Positions 16,083-25,000 of a DNA stretch of 25,000 nt are shown piece by piece (the stretch's first letter is position 1; the number at the start of each line of letters is the position of its first letter). The stretch lies in contig NW_004754930.1 of NCBI RefSeq assembly GCF_000188695.1, positions 1,105,736-1,130,735 on the forward strand, written 5' to 3'. Made by a program: the position numbers and the translations under genes. The DNA comes from Salpingoeca rosetta. Lineage: Eukaryota; Opisthokonta; Choanoflagellata; Craspedida; Salpingoecidae. The notes beneath the pieces are model-generated. The model ran no database searches, was not told where the DNA came from, and saw only the letters and a list, made by a program, of their open reading frames with translations.

Positions 16083-17508
16083 AGCCAACCCTGCGGATGC
16101 GTCTCGGGCACGTGGCAATGAACCCCTCAACCGATACGCCAACATTGTCGCCTACGATCACTCACGGGTCACCGTCTCTGGCAACCAGGTGCGCATATCC
16201 GGGTGTGTGTGTGTTTGTGGAAGTGTGCATGTATGTGTTTGTGTGTTTGTGGAAGTGTGTATGTATGTGTTTGTGTGTTTGTGTGTGCGTTTGTGTGCGT
16301 TTGTGCGTTTGTGTGCGTTTGTGTGTTTGTGTGTGTTCATGTTTCCTTGTGTGTGAGTGGGTACACGCAAGCGTGTGCAACAGCAAAGGACGAAAATGTT
16401 GATGTGCATTATGGCTTACACGTCGTGGTCTGCTGGCAACAACAGTACAACCTCAACAACGACTACGTCAACGCCAACTGGATCCCTGGCAAGAGCGGTC
16501 CTCGCCACTACATCGCCTCGCAGGGACCCGTCCCCGACGCTTTTCCATCGTACGTGTATGGTTCCACATATTCTCAGCCGTTGTGGCAAACACACCTCAC
16601 AACACACGAATGTGCGTGCGTACTGACACGTGCACTATTCACTTGGTCATATCAACGCATGCAGGTTCTGGCAGATGGTGTGGGAGAACCAAGTCTCTGT
16701 GATTGTCATGGTCACCAACGAGGTATGCAACAAGCAAAGCACGGGAGGGCATACTCACGTATTCCCAAATGCAACACAACACACACACACACACACACGC
16801 ACACACACACACACACACAAACATGCACACACACACACACACACAAACATGCACACACACACACAAACATGCACACACACACACCAATCACACACACACA
16901 AACATGCACACACACACACACCAACATCACACACGCACACACACACACACACACAATTGCCGATACAGCACGCAGCCTCACGCTCACAGCAATCTCATGC
17001 TGTTGTTGTTGCAGGTGGAAAACGGCAAGCTCAAGTGCCACAGATACTGGCCCGAGCCCATGCAGGGCACATCCGCGGCGGTAAATAAACCATGCATTTG
17101 GACCCCGGGCACTGATTGCGCGCTCATTATCGGTCCCTGCCTCAAGCCCCACTGCCACTAACCAACCACCTCGATGGAACAGACATTCGCCCTTTCCAGT
17201 GCTCACTCACGTGTGCCACTCGCTTTGGCGTTCGATTCATGTCATGTGCTTCACAACAGATCCAGTGCGGTGGTTTTGAGGTCACATTTGTTGGCCAAGA
17301 CGTGCTGCCAACGTTCGTGCTGCGCACGTTCTCTGTGAAGCAAGCCAGCAATGGCGAGGTATGCAGCACGCGTGGCGTGATGACTATGCGGGTTCTACCT
17401 TGGCTTTCTGCTTTCGGCAGTTTGTCGCTGAGCGATGATAGACGTGCCGCAATCCCCCCCCTTCACACACATACACACATACGCACGCACGCACGCATAC
17501 GTACACGC

Positions 17509-17545
<37 letters not shown>

Positions 17546-20500
17546 AGACGCGTGAAGTCGTGCAGTTTGCATACACGGGTTGGCCAGATCACGGCGTGCC
17601 TGCCACCACAAAAGAAATGATCAACTTCAGGTTGGAGTTGGTGGAAGTAATCGGGTGTTGTGGAGGATCGTCTGTCAACCACACCCAATCGTTTTGCGTG
17701 CAAGGAGATGGTCATTCTGCACGACTGCACATACACGGCGCGCGCTCGCGCGCTCTCCCACTCATATTCATCGCCTTGCGCGCTTTGGCAATATGTACTT
17801 GATTGGTTTGCAGGCGCCGTGTCAAGGAGGAGCACCTGAAGCGCAAGGGCCCATTGCTCACTCACTGCAGTGCCGGTGTTGGTCGCACCGGCACCTTCAT
17901 TGGACTGGATCGCTACCTCGACGCATGCCTTTCCTGCCAGAAGCAGACCATCCTGGGCATCGTCGAGGATATGCGCCACCACCGCAACTTCATGGTGCAG
18001 TCGCCGGTAAGAGGAGGCCGTTTGTCACATGGACTGCACCTTGCCGCTGCTCCCTCAATTCCGTGCGTGAATCTTACATTGCCGACATCTGCCTGTGTCT
18101 CTTTGATGGCTGATGCTGTTGTCATGCCCATGCACCCAGATCCAATTCGTGTTCCTGTACCTGGCGTGTCTCGACGGCCTGGAGCGCATGCAGAAGATCA
18201 CAACCAAGGTAACCAACGCAGGGGCAAGGCGAAGGGATGCAGGTGCCTGCGGCACTTGCAGCATGTAAGATCCTGTGATGCCGGCCTGTGTTCATGGGGA
18301 AGGGGTCACTCATGTTGTTCTTGGTACATTTTCGTTTTATGCATCCTGACTGACGACGACAGGCGAAGCGCTATCTGACGTTGACGGCAGATGAGCGGCG
18401 CCAAGAAGAGCTCGCGGAAGTCACCGGTATGTATGTTGAGAGCGCCCCTTTGCAATGCGTGGTGCATCTGTGGTCAAATCAGAACTGCTGCCTCGCTCGT
18501 AGAAAGCCCATTACATTCACTCTCTCCGCTCACATGGTCTCGTGTGTGCCCTGAATGCAGCTGCTTTGGAGCAGGGCGAGAAAGCCCTCAACACGTGGAA
18601 GCTGCGTGAGAAGCGTCAGGTGAGATGGGGACGAGCGTCTGTTGTCAAGAGCATCTGCCTCTCTCCAGCGTGCGAGCTAGCATGTCTGTGGTTGCTTGCG
18701 GTGATGTCGTGTCGTTCTGTGTCTTGCAGACATTTGTCTGCTCACTCTGCCCAATCATCACCACGATTAATTAACCAGGTCCCAGCTGCTGGCGAGATCT
18801 TCAAGGTGGGCAGCTCAACGTCTGCACGCATGCATGGCCCTAATCGATCCCTCTTGATTTATCGACTTCTCCCTTGAAACGCTCCGGGTTGCTCACACGC
18901 GCACACTTCTCTTCACGAACACACGCGCAAACTGTACTCGTTTGATCTCTTTGTTTTGCACGCGCAGAACTCGGATGACCCCTCAGGTTCGACAGCGCTT
19001 GTTCGCGAGACAGAAGGCTCCTTATCATTTGTTTGAAGAGGCACTGGTGCCCTGGTCCTGGTTGACAGACGGGCTTTACTGCGACTGATCAAAACCTCAC
19101 GCCATCACACCCTACTTTCATCTACTGAAACTTACACGTGCTCGGAAACATGTGTCCTTAGGCAAGACTGGCTACTTTGACCCTGAAGCACCCACACTCA
19201 AGCGCCGCATGGAAGCTCTCAACCAATCGGTGTGTGTGTGTGTATGTGTGCGTGTGCGTGTGTGTGTATGTGTGCGTGTGCGTGTGTTTGAATGTGTGCG
19301 TGCGTGCGTGCGTGTGTGTGTGTTTGAATGTGTGTGCGTGTGTTTGAATGTGTGCGTGTATGAATGTGTTTGTGCGTGCGTGTATGAATGTGCGCGCGCG
19401 CGTGTGTGTATGAGCGTGTGCGCGTGCGTGCATGTTGTGAGGTTTTGCAGCCCACGCGTGTACATTTGGTTGCCCAGGGAGGGAGCTTGCCTGCACCTCA
19501 TTTCTGTTCGAAATGCACATGTATCGTTTCTCACTGTCTTCTCATGTGCCACGCATACCAGCGAGTGACCTGGAACAAAGAGCTGTCAGACGCACAGGCC
19601 CGCTGGCAGAAGGAGCGGGTAGGTGCAGAGTACATGGTCGATGACAACCTGCTCCGTGCACTTTCTCGGACTGCATGATTCAATGCGCTGACGCATACGA
19701 CCGCACCCTAACATGTAGTGTGGTGTGATGCTGTGATTCTAGGGCGAGAATGGCGAGGTGTACAACATTGAGGAGACCATGGCACCAATGCAGTCACGCT
19801 TGGCGGCGCTGGCTGAGGCACAGGCAGCCTTCCAGCAACGTGCAACAGGGGACGCCCAGCTGGTTGAGCTGAAGGACAACATTGCATCTGTGCAGAACCG
19901 TCTTGAGGTGGGTGTGGTTCGTGTGCGCTTGCGTGTGCGCGTGCGTGTGTTTGTTTGTTTGGTTGTGCCGACTTTGGATCTCACGTACTCTGATTGGGGG
20001 TTGCGTGTTTGACAGAGCTTGTGCGTGTTTGTGTATGGCGAGTCATGGAAGAAGCGCGGGCATGGCTTCCGTGGCAAGGGTTCGGACGCCCCTGTGCGGT
20101 CGCACACCACGGAAATGCTTGGAACACTCCAGAACCGCCTTGAAATGCTGGCTCGTGACACCACGTCATGGCTCGACAGGTTTGCCATCAAGCTCCAGCT
20201 GTTGTGTTGATGTGTTGCGCTGTGCTGTGTTGCACGGTGCTGTGTTGTGTAGGATGAGTTTGTTGTTTATGTGTGCTGCTTGACATGCACATCTCCCTCT
20301 TATATATACACCCGCACACACACTCACTGACTCACTGACTCACTGACTCACTGACTCACCCACTCACCCACTCACCCACTCACTCGCTGACCCACTCACT
20401 CTCTCTCACACACACATGCATGGTACATGGGTGGGACAGGGAGTTCCATGCATATCAGCCATACACGGGCCCAGACACGTTTCAGCAAGAGGTGCAGGAG

Positions 20501-21051
20501 CAGCGCGCACTGCAGGAGAAGGTGATGAAGCAGCGCATGCAGGAGCAGCAAGAGCGCGAGCAGCGCGCGCAGCAGGCCCAACAAGACAAAGAGCGCATGG
20601 CAGCCGAGGCAAAGGCACGCGAGGAGGCCGAGCGCAAGGAGCGTGAGCAGCGCGAGCAGGTGAAGGAGATGTTTGCCAAGGTGCCCGACATCCCGCTTTC
20701 CGCAAACTACGACCCGGCCAAGGCGCGCGCGGAGAAGCAGCGCCTTGCTGAGCTGGAGCTGAAGAAGCAGCAGGAGCAAGAGGCCGCTGCCAAGGCTGCG
20801 GAGGAAGCCGAGCGCCTTAAGCTCGAGGAGAAGGAGGCCAAGAAGGAAAAGGCCAAGAAGAAGGCCTCCCGCTTCCTTGGGTCAGTGCGTGTGTGTGTTG
20901 TGTGTGTGTGTGTGTTGTGTGTGTGTGTGTGTTGTGTGCAAGCAAATGCAATGGGGCTTCTTGTATTCCTGCAGTCATGCGACCCTCACTCACTTTTCCC
21001 CCTTTCCTTGCTGCGCAACACACACCCACTGGCAGGCGTCTGCGCAAGTAA
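15099..21051 (+). CDS. Cytoplasmic protein tyrosine phosphatase with coiled-coil tail
   Basis: Twenty-one exons: 15099-15224, 15532-15589, 15765-15863, 16085-16188, 16446-16549, 16665-16722, 17015-17080, 17260-17358, 17548-17630, 17814-18006, 18140-18208, 18363-18426, 18561-18619, 18779-18805, 18968-18986, 19162-19229, 19562-19618, 19743-19907, 20016-20179, 20440-20880, 21036-21051 (TAA); 712 residues, all phases consistent. It removes phosphate from phosphotyrosine. Classical PTP motifs: NRYANI (Tyr112), [23 protein letters not shown] (general acid Asp252), [10 protein letters not shown] (Cys284, Arg290) and Q-loop QSPIQF (Gln332), so it should be active. MGQDQS at the N-terminus fits the N-myristoylation rule (Gly2, Ser6). 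There is no signal peptide or transmembrane segment. Residues from about 575 form a Gln/Glu/Lys coiled coil ending in a basic cluster (SRFLGRLRK). Exons 14 and 15 are 27 and 19 nt. Subfamily is not assignable; a C-terminal isoform may differ. Confidence 0.9.
15287..15421. repeat. (GT)23 followed by a GGGT/GGCT minisatellite in phosphatase intron 1
   Basis: A pure GT tract (15287-15332) runs into TGGGTGGGTGTGGGTGTGGCTGTGGG-type sequence with many G triplets on the sense strand. Confidence 0.9.
15996..16078. repeat. (TG)41 microsatellite in phosphatase intron 3
   Basis: Uninterrupted tract ending six bases before the acceptor (tttgcag at 16078-16084), so it takes the place of the polypyrimidine tract. 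Confidence 0.95.
16204..16340. repeat. TG/TTTG-rich imperfect repeat in phosphatase intron 4
   Basis: Contains two near-identical GTTTGTGGAAGTGTGxATGTATGT blocks and then TTTGTGTGCG units. Confidence 0.8.
16780..16957. repeat. CA-rich repeat with AAACATG spacers in phosphatase intron 6
   Basis: (CA)n blocks separated by AAACATGCA, repeated four times. The sense strand is CA, opposite to the TG tracts of introns 1, 3 and 4. Confidence 0.9.
17463..17546. repeat. CA/CGCA tract abutting the acceptor in phosphatase intron 8
   Basis: Runs directly into the splice acceptor (cacacaccag|ACG at 17547). Confidence 0.9.
19230..19435. repeat. TG-rich repeat beginning at the 5' splice site of phosphatase intron 16
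   Basis: The tract begins with the donor (TCG|gtgtgtgtg) and carries several GTTTGAATGTGTGCG and GTATGAATGTG variants. Confidence 0.85.
20323..20402. repeat. CTCACTGA/CTCACCCA octamer repeat in phosphatase intron 19
   Basis: Octamer tandem array. The first part has four perfect TGACTCA heptamers at 20328, 20336, 20344 and 20352; the second part shifts to CCCACTCA units. Confidence 0.9.
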
Positions 21052-21332
21052 GCAGCCACTACCATGCTGTCCCCATTCCGGTACACACGTGCATTGCTGC
21101 ATTGGAAGTGATTCTGATTGGATCTTGGAAGAGCCGTCCTTGAATGAAGACCTTGAAGTGTGATAGTGTTTTGCGTTTGCTTTCTGCTGATTGCTCGCTC
21201 TTGCTTTTGCTCTGAACAACAACAAACAACAATCGAGCAAGGAAGCAAAATCATAACAACCACACGCAATCATCGTCTCGCGGTTGGTGAGCAAAGGCAA
21301 TGTCAGCTTCCTGTTCCTGATCATCATCTATC
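21052..21332. other. Spacer between phosphatase gene and His-rich gene
   Basis: 281 bp without repeats or recognisable coding exons. It must hold the phosphatase 3'UTR and the promoter of the next gene. A six-codon upstream frame (21300-21320) precedes the next start codon. Confidence 0.6.
21300..21320 (+). other. Possible short upstream ORF in the leader of the His-rich gene
   Basis: ATG followed by five codons and TGA, 12 bp before the chosen start at 21333 and in the same frame. It would matter only if transcription starts upstream of 21300, which cannot be seen here. Confidence 0.25.
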
Positions 21333-23083
21333 ATGGAGGACCCACCAACCTCGACAAGGTGTGCCGAAGACGGAGAAGCAAGTCACACCGTCAAGGGAGG
21401 TGAGGTAGCGATGCGCGTCGTCATGTATATGCGTGTCAATGGAGACGGTACTGAGGGCAACGAGGAAGCACCATTGGCACCAGAAGACGCAGCACGTGGC
21501 TTTGTGTTTCGAGGAAGGCCACTGGACATGCACTGGTCGCCACTTCACAGTGAGTACAAGAACAAGTTCGTGGGGGAAGAATACTCTGCGTTGCAACTCA
21601 CCGTGCCTGATGGCCCATGGCTTTGAAACTATGTCCACCATCAGCATCCTGTTCTTACTCTTGTCTCGCTTGGTCCATCGTCTGACTCCCTGACCTTCTT
21701 TGTTGACATGACACCCGCGCTCACACCGCTCACAACTCTTACACCCGAGTACACTGCTCCCACCGCCGACCGCACGAATCCTTGAGTCGTTCCGTATCTT
21801 CCAGGGAACAAGCCCTGCACTGTATGGCGCTACAACAAGACACCGCCGCCTGTATCTGCGGTGAAGGGAGATGCATCTCTTCCAGACAGCGGCAAGTCAG
21901 TGTCCAGGATTGGCTCGACAGAAGCGCGCAAAGAGCAGCAGCGGCAGCAGCGACCGATGGACGCACAGGGTCATGATGACGATGGTGGCGACGATGATGA
22001 TGATGTCAGTGACAAGGGCGAGGCCAGAAGAGGTACTACTGTGGGGTCCCTGCAGCAGTCACGTGCAACGCCGTCGGCTTGGACGGTGGCCAAGCTGCGA
22101 CACAAAACAAGAAAGCACCACCACCACCACCACCACCACCACCACCACCACCACCATCATAAGCGCAGCAAGTCTGCGGCATCTGAGGCAGCATCAGTGC
22201 TTCGGACAGCTGCATCCAGCTCACACAGGGCCAAGAGCAAGCACAGCATCGTGACGCGCAGCCCTCTGCTCAAACCGCTCAAGGATTTGGCAGGGTTGAC
22301 CCCGCACCTGCGTGGCCGATGGTTGTGGCCTGCGAGCACAGAGAGCTTTCGCAGCCACAGCGACAAGCTACAGGCCTTGCACATCCTATCCAAGGCCTCC
22401 AACCATCTCCACTGCACAGCAAAGCTGCAGGTAACAGCCACGTGGCCTTTCTCATTTCCATACATGTTGGTACACACGCCCCTGGTTGCTGTGCCAGTTC
22501 ACGTTGGGTCCTGTCCATGAGCCATGTACGCGCTGACCACCCACAACTCCGATTGTGTTGTGATCCTGTGATCCATACACAAGCCCTCACCCCTTAAACC
22601 CCCTCCACGCGCACCATGACAGGAGACAGGCGAAGAGGCGCCGTGCGAGGGCTGCACGCCATCTGTGCTGCTCGCTCCAGCAGGTGTTGCCGCGCACCTG
22701 CCCTGCATGTGCAGTCGGGTCAACGGTATCCACGTTTATTGCGACTTGGAATTGGCGCTTCAGGTCGGTTCGCAGCACAGGCGAGGTTGAGGAGGGGGCA
22801 ACAGAAGCAGGGCAGCGACAGAGAGACAGCTTGCAACGGCCGCTTGTCGGGGGCACAGCATGAACAGCACTCCACTCCACCACACCGCACGCAGCAACCA
22901 CCACGCGCATGCATGCTCAAAACACACATCTAATACGCGACACACACACACACACGCACACACGCGCGCGTGCGCAACACATACACACACATACAGGTGC
23001 GACATCTGTTGCGCCACAGGCTCGGTGTCACAGAACCCTTGCTCTACTTCTCAACACGACAAGGGCACATCATGATTGCATAG
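21333..23083 (+). CDS. Unrecognised protein with 15-histidine run
   Basis: I do not recognise this protein. Model: exons 21333-21549, 21805-22430, 22623-22763 and 22997-23083 (TAG), giving 356 residues with phases 1, 0 and 0. Donors are GTGAGT, GTAACA and GTCGGT. The first ~100 residues have a folded look, with Met, Trp and charged residues (RGRPLDMHWSPLHRNKPCTV spans the first junction). The middle is disordered, with an Asp-rich patch and then a run of 15 His (22116-22160, CAC plus two CAT) followed by a basic Ser/Lys stretch. The C-terminal ~75 residues look globular, with a Cys pair (CEGC), CMC, and alternating hydrophobics ending LLYFSTRQGHIMIA. The His run could bind metal or target nuclear speckles, as known for other poly-His proteins; this is inference. 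Its last coding bases overlap those of the minus-strand RAP1-like gene. If intron 1 is retained, the protein stops at 21626. Confidence 0.65.
22116..22160 (+). repeat. (CAC)n tract encoding 15 histidines
   Basis: Thirteen CAC then two CAT codons, in frame within exon 2 of the His-rich gene. Confidence 0.95.
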
Positions 23084-23298
23084 CGGCAGCGCCGCCATCA
23101 CCGTCGCCATCACCGTCGCCATCAGCAGGTGGTGCCTCACCCGCGTCACGGTCCGGGTACAAGAACTGGAATCGACGAATGCACATGGCCTCCCCTGTCA
23201 ACGAACAGCCACGTGGATGATAGCGGTAGATTGAGTGAGCGTGCGAGCTTTTTTTCTCGGAATTGCAGATTGAATGCCACGATGGTGCCGCAGACGGC

Positions 23299-23370
<72 letters not shown>

Positions 23371-23375
23371 ACAAC

Positions 23376-23422
<47 letters not shown>

Positions 23423-24680
23423 CACATGCACGCACCGTATTTCTCCTTGGCGATGGCAACCTCTGCGACGTTTGCGCTGAGCAGCCACTTGTCGTCCACA
23501 GGATCCCACATCCCATCTGTACCCACGACGGCGCACGCGTGCACATGGAACGTGGTCGCATGGAGAGGTATTGAGGGATACCAGTTGGTGTTGTGAAGGA
23601 GGGTATGTTGTATGAGCGCATTGGCGGTGTGCGACAGGGCGTGAGCGAAACATTGTAAGTTATATTGTTCAAACTAGCATGGGATGCATGCGGACAGCCT
23701 AGTGCGGCGTGTGTGCACCTGTTGCCCCCGTAATGATGAATCGCATAGCGGCAGCAAAGTCTCCACAGTGTCGGTCGATGGCGGAAAACGCGTCACTGCG
23801 CGACACGCCGGTGATCTCGCAGAAGGCCTGATGGATGTGGTGGTGGCAGTGATAATGGGGATGAGTGGTGGCTAACATTCATGATTTGACAGTAAACGAA
23901 GAGATCCACAGAGGTCAGGACACGCGAAAAAGCACGCACAATGTATGCCTTCACTCACAGACACAGACACACAGACACACAGACCACACACACACACACA
24001 CACACACCTTGACAATGTCAGTGAGGGGCCTGCCCTGCGCGAACATGTGCTCGATGGACTGTGCATGCGCTGTGAGCATGGCTGGAGACACATCCTGCCG
24101 TCGTCGCACCTGCGATGAACGGCTCGGTTCACGCGAATCAGATGCCACAGCCCCGTGTTGTTGTTGTTGTTGTTGCTGTTTGCGGGAGACCCTTTCCTTT
24201 TTCTCCTTTGCTTTCTTCTCCTTGCCCTTCCTTGTCTCTTTTCTCTTCCTTGCCTCCTTTGCTGCCTTGGTTGTTTTCCTCTTCCTTTTCTCTGTGCTCT
24301 TGTCCACCCTATCCTTCCTGCGTGCCGGCCTCGTCTGTGCTTCCCTCCCGCCTTCGGTTCTCGCTACTGCACCCGCTGTCATCGTTGGTGTGGTGAATGC
24401 AGCTGCACCCGTCTCCTTATGCGTTGTCTGCTGCGCTGGTGCTTTCGATTTCGCTTTGCTGCTGCGACGCGCTGATACTGCCGTATCCCTCCCCTTGGCC
24501 TTTGCTGTTGCTGGTGACCGCACTTGCTGCGCACGCTTTGCGCGCTTGGGCGTATGCTCTTCTTGTGTCGCGGATGCAGTTGCACTTGCACTGTCAGTTG
24601 CAGTGTCAGACATTGCTGGTGTTGTTGGCCGCTGCTGCCGCCGCCGCCCCGGTGATGCAGCGATTCTCTTCGCCTCTCGC

Positions 24681-24756
<76 letters not shown>

Positions 24757-25000
24757 GCCTCCTCCTGCGCGGGGAGCGTCGTGTTGGCGTGCTCTCTGGC
24801 GAAGGCTGTTCACGTGTTGCGACCGGGTCCTTTTCACGCGCCACCCCTGCGTGCCTTTCCGTCTGTGGCTGCTGCTGCTGTTGTGGTAACGCTGCGCGCG
24901 TGTCGGCCTGGTTGTGTTGTTTCAGCGCATCCAGTCGCCCTGAAGCTGTCGCCATCGTCTGCCGTGCTTTGCTCTCTTCACCAGTATCACTCCTCCCCAC
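23070..25000 (-). CDS. TERF2IP: TERF2IP/RAP1-like telomere protein, C-terminal part (5' end outside window)
   Basis: Partial gene. Exons in transcript order: >25000-24008, 23827-23719, 23516-23436, 23194-23070 (TGA), phases 0, 1 and 1. The first exon encodes 331 codons of disordered Lys/Arg/Gln/Ser sequence with 26 consecutive Gln (24757-24680, CAA with a final CAG), then a helix ending LTDIVK. The next three exons give AFCEITGVSRSDAF, CGDFAAAMRF, MWDPVDDKWLL and KYGEAMCIRRFQFL. These match the RAP1 C-terminal (RCT) domain: helix pair, G-[ED]-[LF]-x-A, W-x4-DD, and K-[FY]-G-x5-RR-x2-F with spacing equal to human TERF2IP as I recall it. RAP1 binds TRF2 through this domain and protects telomeres. 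BRCT and Myb domains would lie beyond 25000. A tail of Gly-Asp repeats follows the domain. The ATG at 24955 could be a start but would drop those domains. Confidence 0.75.
23299..23421. repeat. (AAC)n tract in RAP1-like intron 3
   Basis: Two blocks of about 23 and 14 AAC units separated by AAACAACAAAC, in the intron 23195-23435. On the sense (minus) strand it reads TTG. Confidence 0.95.
23980..24007. repeat. (CA)n at the donor of RAP1-like intron 1
   Basis: On the sense strand the tract starts at the 5' splice site (AAG|gtgtgtgtg) and runs about 14 units. Confidence 0.9.
24680..24757 (-). repeat. (CAA)25CAG tract encoding 26 glutamines
   Basis: In frame in the RAP1-like exon. It is almost pure CAA, so the tract is a recent trinucleotide expansion rather than codon-mixed polyglutamine. 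Confidence 0.95.

Noticed and set aside
19442..19561. Possible extra phosphatase exon after TTTTGCAG at 19442-19449
   Set aside because: No suitable donor keeps the frame, and exon 16 joins exon 17 directly at phase 0.
21541..21626. SEYKNKF motif like the SEYxxxF repeats of MDM1/SAXO microtubule proteins
   Set aside because: It spans a perfect GTGAGT donor whose phase matches the next exon. A single motif copy is not enough to call the family, so it is probably intronic.
22116..22160. Poly-His run as a vector affinity tag contaminant
   Set aside because: It has 15 residues, lies inside a longer open exon with natural flanks, and no vector sequence is nearby.
23436..23670. A PP2C phosphatase-like motif (VVGTDGMWD) in a minus-strand open frame
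   Set aside because: The first half of the motif lies in an intron. The phase-1 end of the upstream exon (ACA|G) joins only to the acceptor just before ATGGGATG, which gives the RAP1 domain instead. Joining to the other acceptor gives an immediate stop.
24953..24955. ATG at 24955 as the start of the RAP1-like gene
   Set aside because: It is possible, but RAP1 proteins carry BRCT and Myb domains before this linker and the frame stays open to the window edge, so the gene is treated as partial.

Overview
The window looks like nuclear DNA from a unicellular eukaryote close to animals, most likely a choanoflagellate-type holozoan. That is an inference from three things. Genes are intron-rich, with short exons and clean GT-AG introns of roughly 100-400 bp. 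The proteins resemble animal-type families (SKA1, MCM7, THUMPD3, tyrosine phosphatase, TERF2IP/RAP1). Nearly every intron carries TG/CA microsatellites. There is no bacterial organisation, no rRNA or tRNA gene that I can recognise, no transposon and no CRISPR array. Most long open frames rich in Cys/Val or His/Thr are microsatellites read as codons, not genes.

Layout: SKA1 (+, 323-1844); a convergent gene for a LOG-type Rossmann protein (-, 5963-2803); a 772-bp divergent promoter region with a consensus E2F-type site; MCM7 (+, 6736-12659, 18 exons); a convergent THUMPD3-like tRNA methyltransferase gene (-, 14799-13024); a 299-bp divergent spacer; a cytoplasmic protein tyrosine phosphatase gene (+, 15099-21051, 21 exons); an unrecognised gene with a 15-histidine run (+, 21333-23083); and the 3' part of a TERF2IP/RAP1-like telomere protein gene (-, from beyond 25000 down to 23070). 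All exon models were built by hand. In every gene the exon phases agree and, for complete genes, the summed coding length is a multiple of three: 258, 620, 725, 472, 712 and 356 residues.

Three of the seven genes act in chromosome biology: kinetochore-microtubule attachment (SKA1), the replicative helicase (MCM7) and telomere protection (RAP1). No operon-like logic is implied. Points worth attention are the RAP1 homolog with a (CAA)26 polyglutamine exon, its 14-nt coding overlap with the convergent neighbour, the E2F-type site at MCM7, a predicted N-myristoylated phosphatase with microexons, and complementary TG/CA and TTG/CAA tracts placed so that they could fold the pre-mRNAs.
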